Below are positions 63,883 to 64,000 of a stretch of 64,000 bases of DNA, piece after piece (the stretch's first letter is position 1; the number at the start of each line of letters is the position of its first letter). This stretch comes from Desulfosporosinus lacus DSM 15449 (GTDB lineage: Bacteria; Bacillota; Desulfitobacteriia; Desulfitobacteriales; Desulfitobacteriaceae): positions 62,001-126,000 of the forward strand of contig NZ_FQXJ01000015.1 of NCBI RefSeq assembly GCF_900129935.1, read 5' to 3'. The position numbers and the translations under genes are program-made. The notes under the pieces are model-generated. The model was given only the letters and a program-made list of their open reading frames with translations, was not told the origin of the DNA and did no database searches.

Positions 63883-64000
63883 TCATACCACTGCGGATTC
63901 AAGTAACAATTCTCCCCCGCTGAAGCGTTCCAATCCAAATCGTTCAATGGGCATAAAACAATTTTGACCTAGAATCTTCTGAGCCAGAAGAACCGCTGTT
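63883..64000 (-). CDS. partial CDS at window edge, function unknown
   Basis: Only the last 38 codons are visible (a segment with TAVLLAQKILGQNCFMPIERF, then SGGELLLESAVV and a TGA stop at 63883-63885). The frame is open to the window end. I do not recognise the family from this piece. It ends 29 bp before the start of the P5C dehydrogenase gene, so the two are probably cotranscribed; proline dehydrogenase or another proline/hydroxyproline gene would fit, but this is a guess. Confidence 0.6.
   Translation of the reverse strand, partial: TAVLLAQKILGQNCFMPIERFGLERFSGGELLLESAVV

Overview
The window looks like a chromosome segment of an anaerobic, spore-forming Firmicute of the Peptococcaceae, close to Desulfosporosinus or Desulfitobacterium. 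That placement is inferred from gene content: corrinoid methyltransferases with a RACE-type activator, glycyl-radical hydroxyproline dehydratase, Mn-pyrophosphatase, gatCA next to ligA and pcrA, sigma-54 regulation and many TTG/GTG starts with strong AGGAGG sites. Almost everything is on the minus strand.

Region 1 (1-8.65 kb) is housekeeping: gatA (cut by the window edge), gatC, ligA, ppaC and a pcrA helicase interrupted by a 360-residue intein that carries a GIY-YIG-like domain. Region 2 (9.0-18.4 kb) is a corrinoid methyl-transfer cluster. On the minus strand it runs: GntR/HutC regulator, corrinoid protein 1, pterin-binding methyltransferase II, URO-D-family methyltransferase I, an uncharacterised 56-residue protein, corrinoid protein 2, two MFS transporters and the ATP-dependent corrinoid activator. 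Three GTMTAKAC operator-like sites mark the regulator and the methyltransferase operon. Region 3 (18.5-33.2 kb) is mixed: asnS, a chemotaxis receptor, a DUF523 protein, a membrane-anchored MutS-like ATPase, an acetate transporter with a sigma-54 promoter, a DUF815 ATPase, DNA-deoxyinosine glycosylase, an ABC-F protein, a zinc-ribbon protein with a structured leader and a secreted DUF2680 protein.

Region 4 (33.3-39.5 kb) is a sigma-54-controlled fatty-acid or acyl-CoA module. It has a CBS/PAS sigma-54 activator, thiolase, an SDR dehydrogenase and a divergent acyl-CoA dehydrogenase. Two divergent -24/-12 promoters flank a dyad exactly midway between them. The activator side of the module has decayed: an acyl-CoA dehydrogenase and a CaiB/BaiF CoA-transferase survive only as ends. 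Region 5 (41.1-49.0 kb) is a Dpp-type peptide ABC transporter with an M24 Xaa-Pro peptidase, a cupin and an XRE-cupin regulator. Region 6 (49.3-56.6 kb) holds envelope genes: a DUF2157/GDYXXLXY pair, a two-component system coupled to a lipoprotein, and a polysaccharide deacetylase. Region 7 (57.1-64 kb) carries trans-4-hydroxyproline dehydratase (HypD), its activase and P5C dehydrogenase, a route from hydroxyproline to glutamate that fits the nearby prolyl-peptide transporter/peptidase operon.

A recurrent feature is gene decay by internal deletion with both ends kept. It is seen in a DUF2249 gene (22.55 kb), a GNAT acetyltransferase (28.7 kb) and a CaiB/BaiF gene (35.7 kb), with simple truncations at 35.9 and 56.9 kb. 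Several long perfect inverted repeats, including a 40-bp palindrome, are not explained by the genes.
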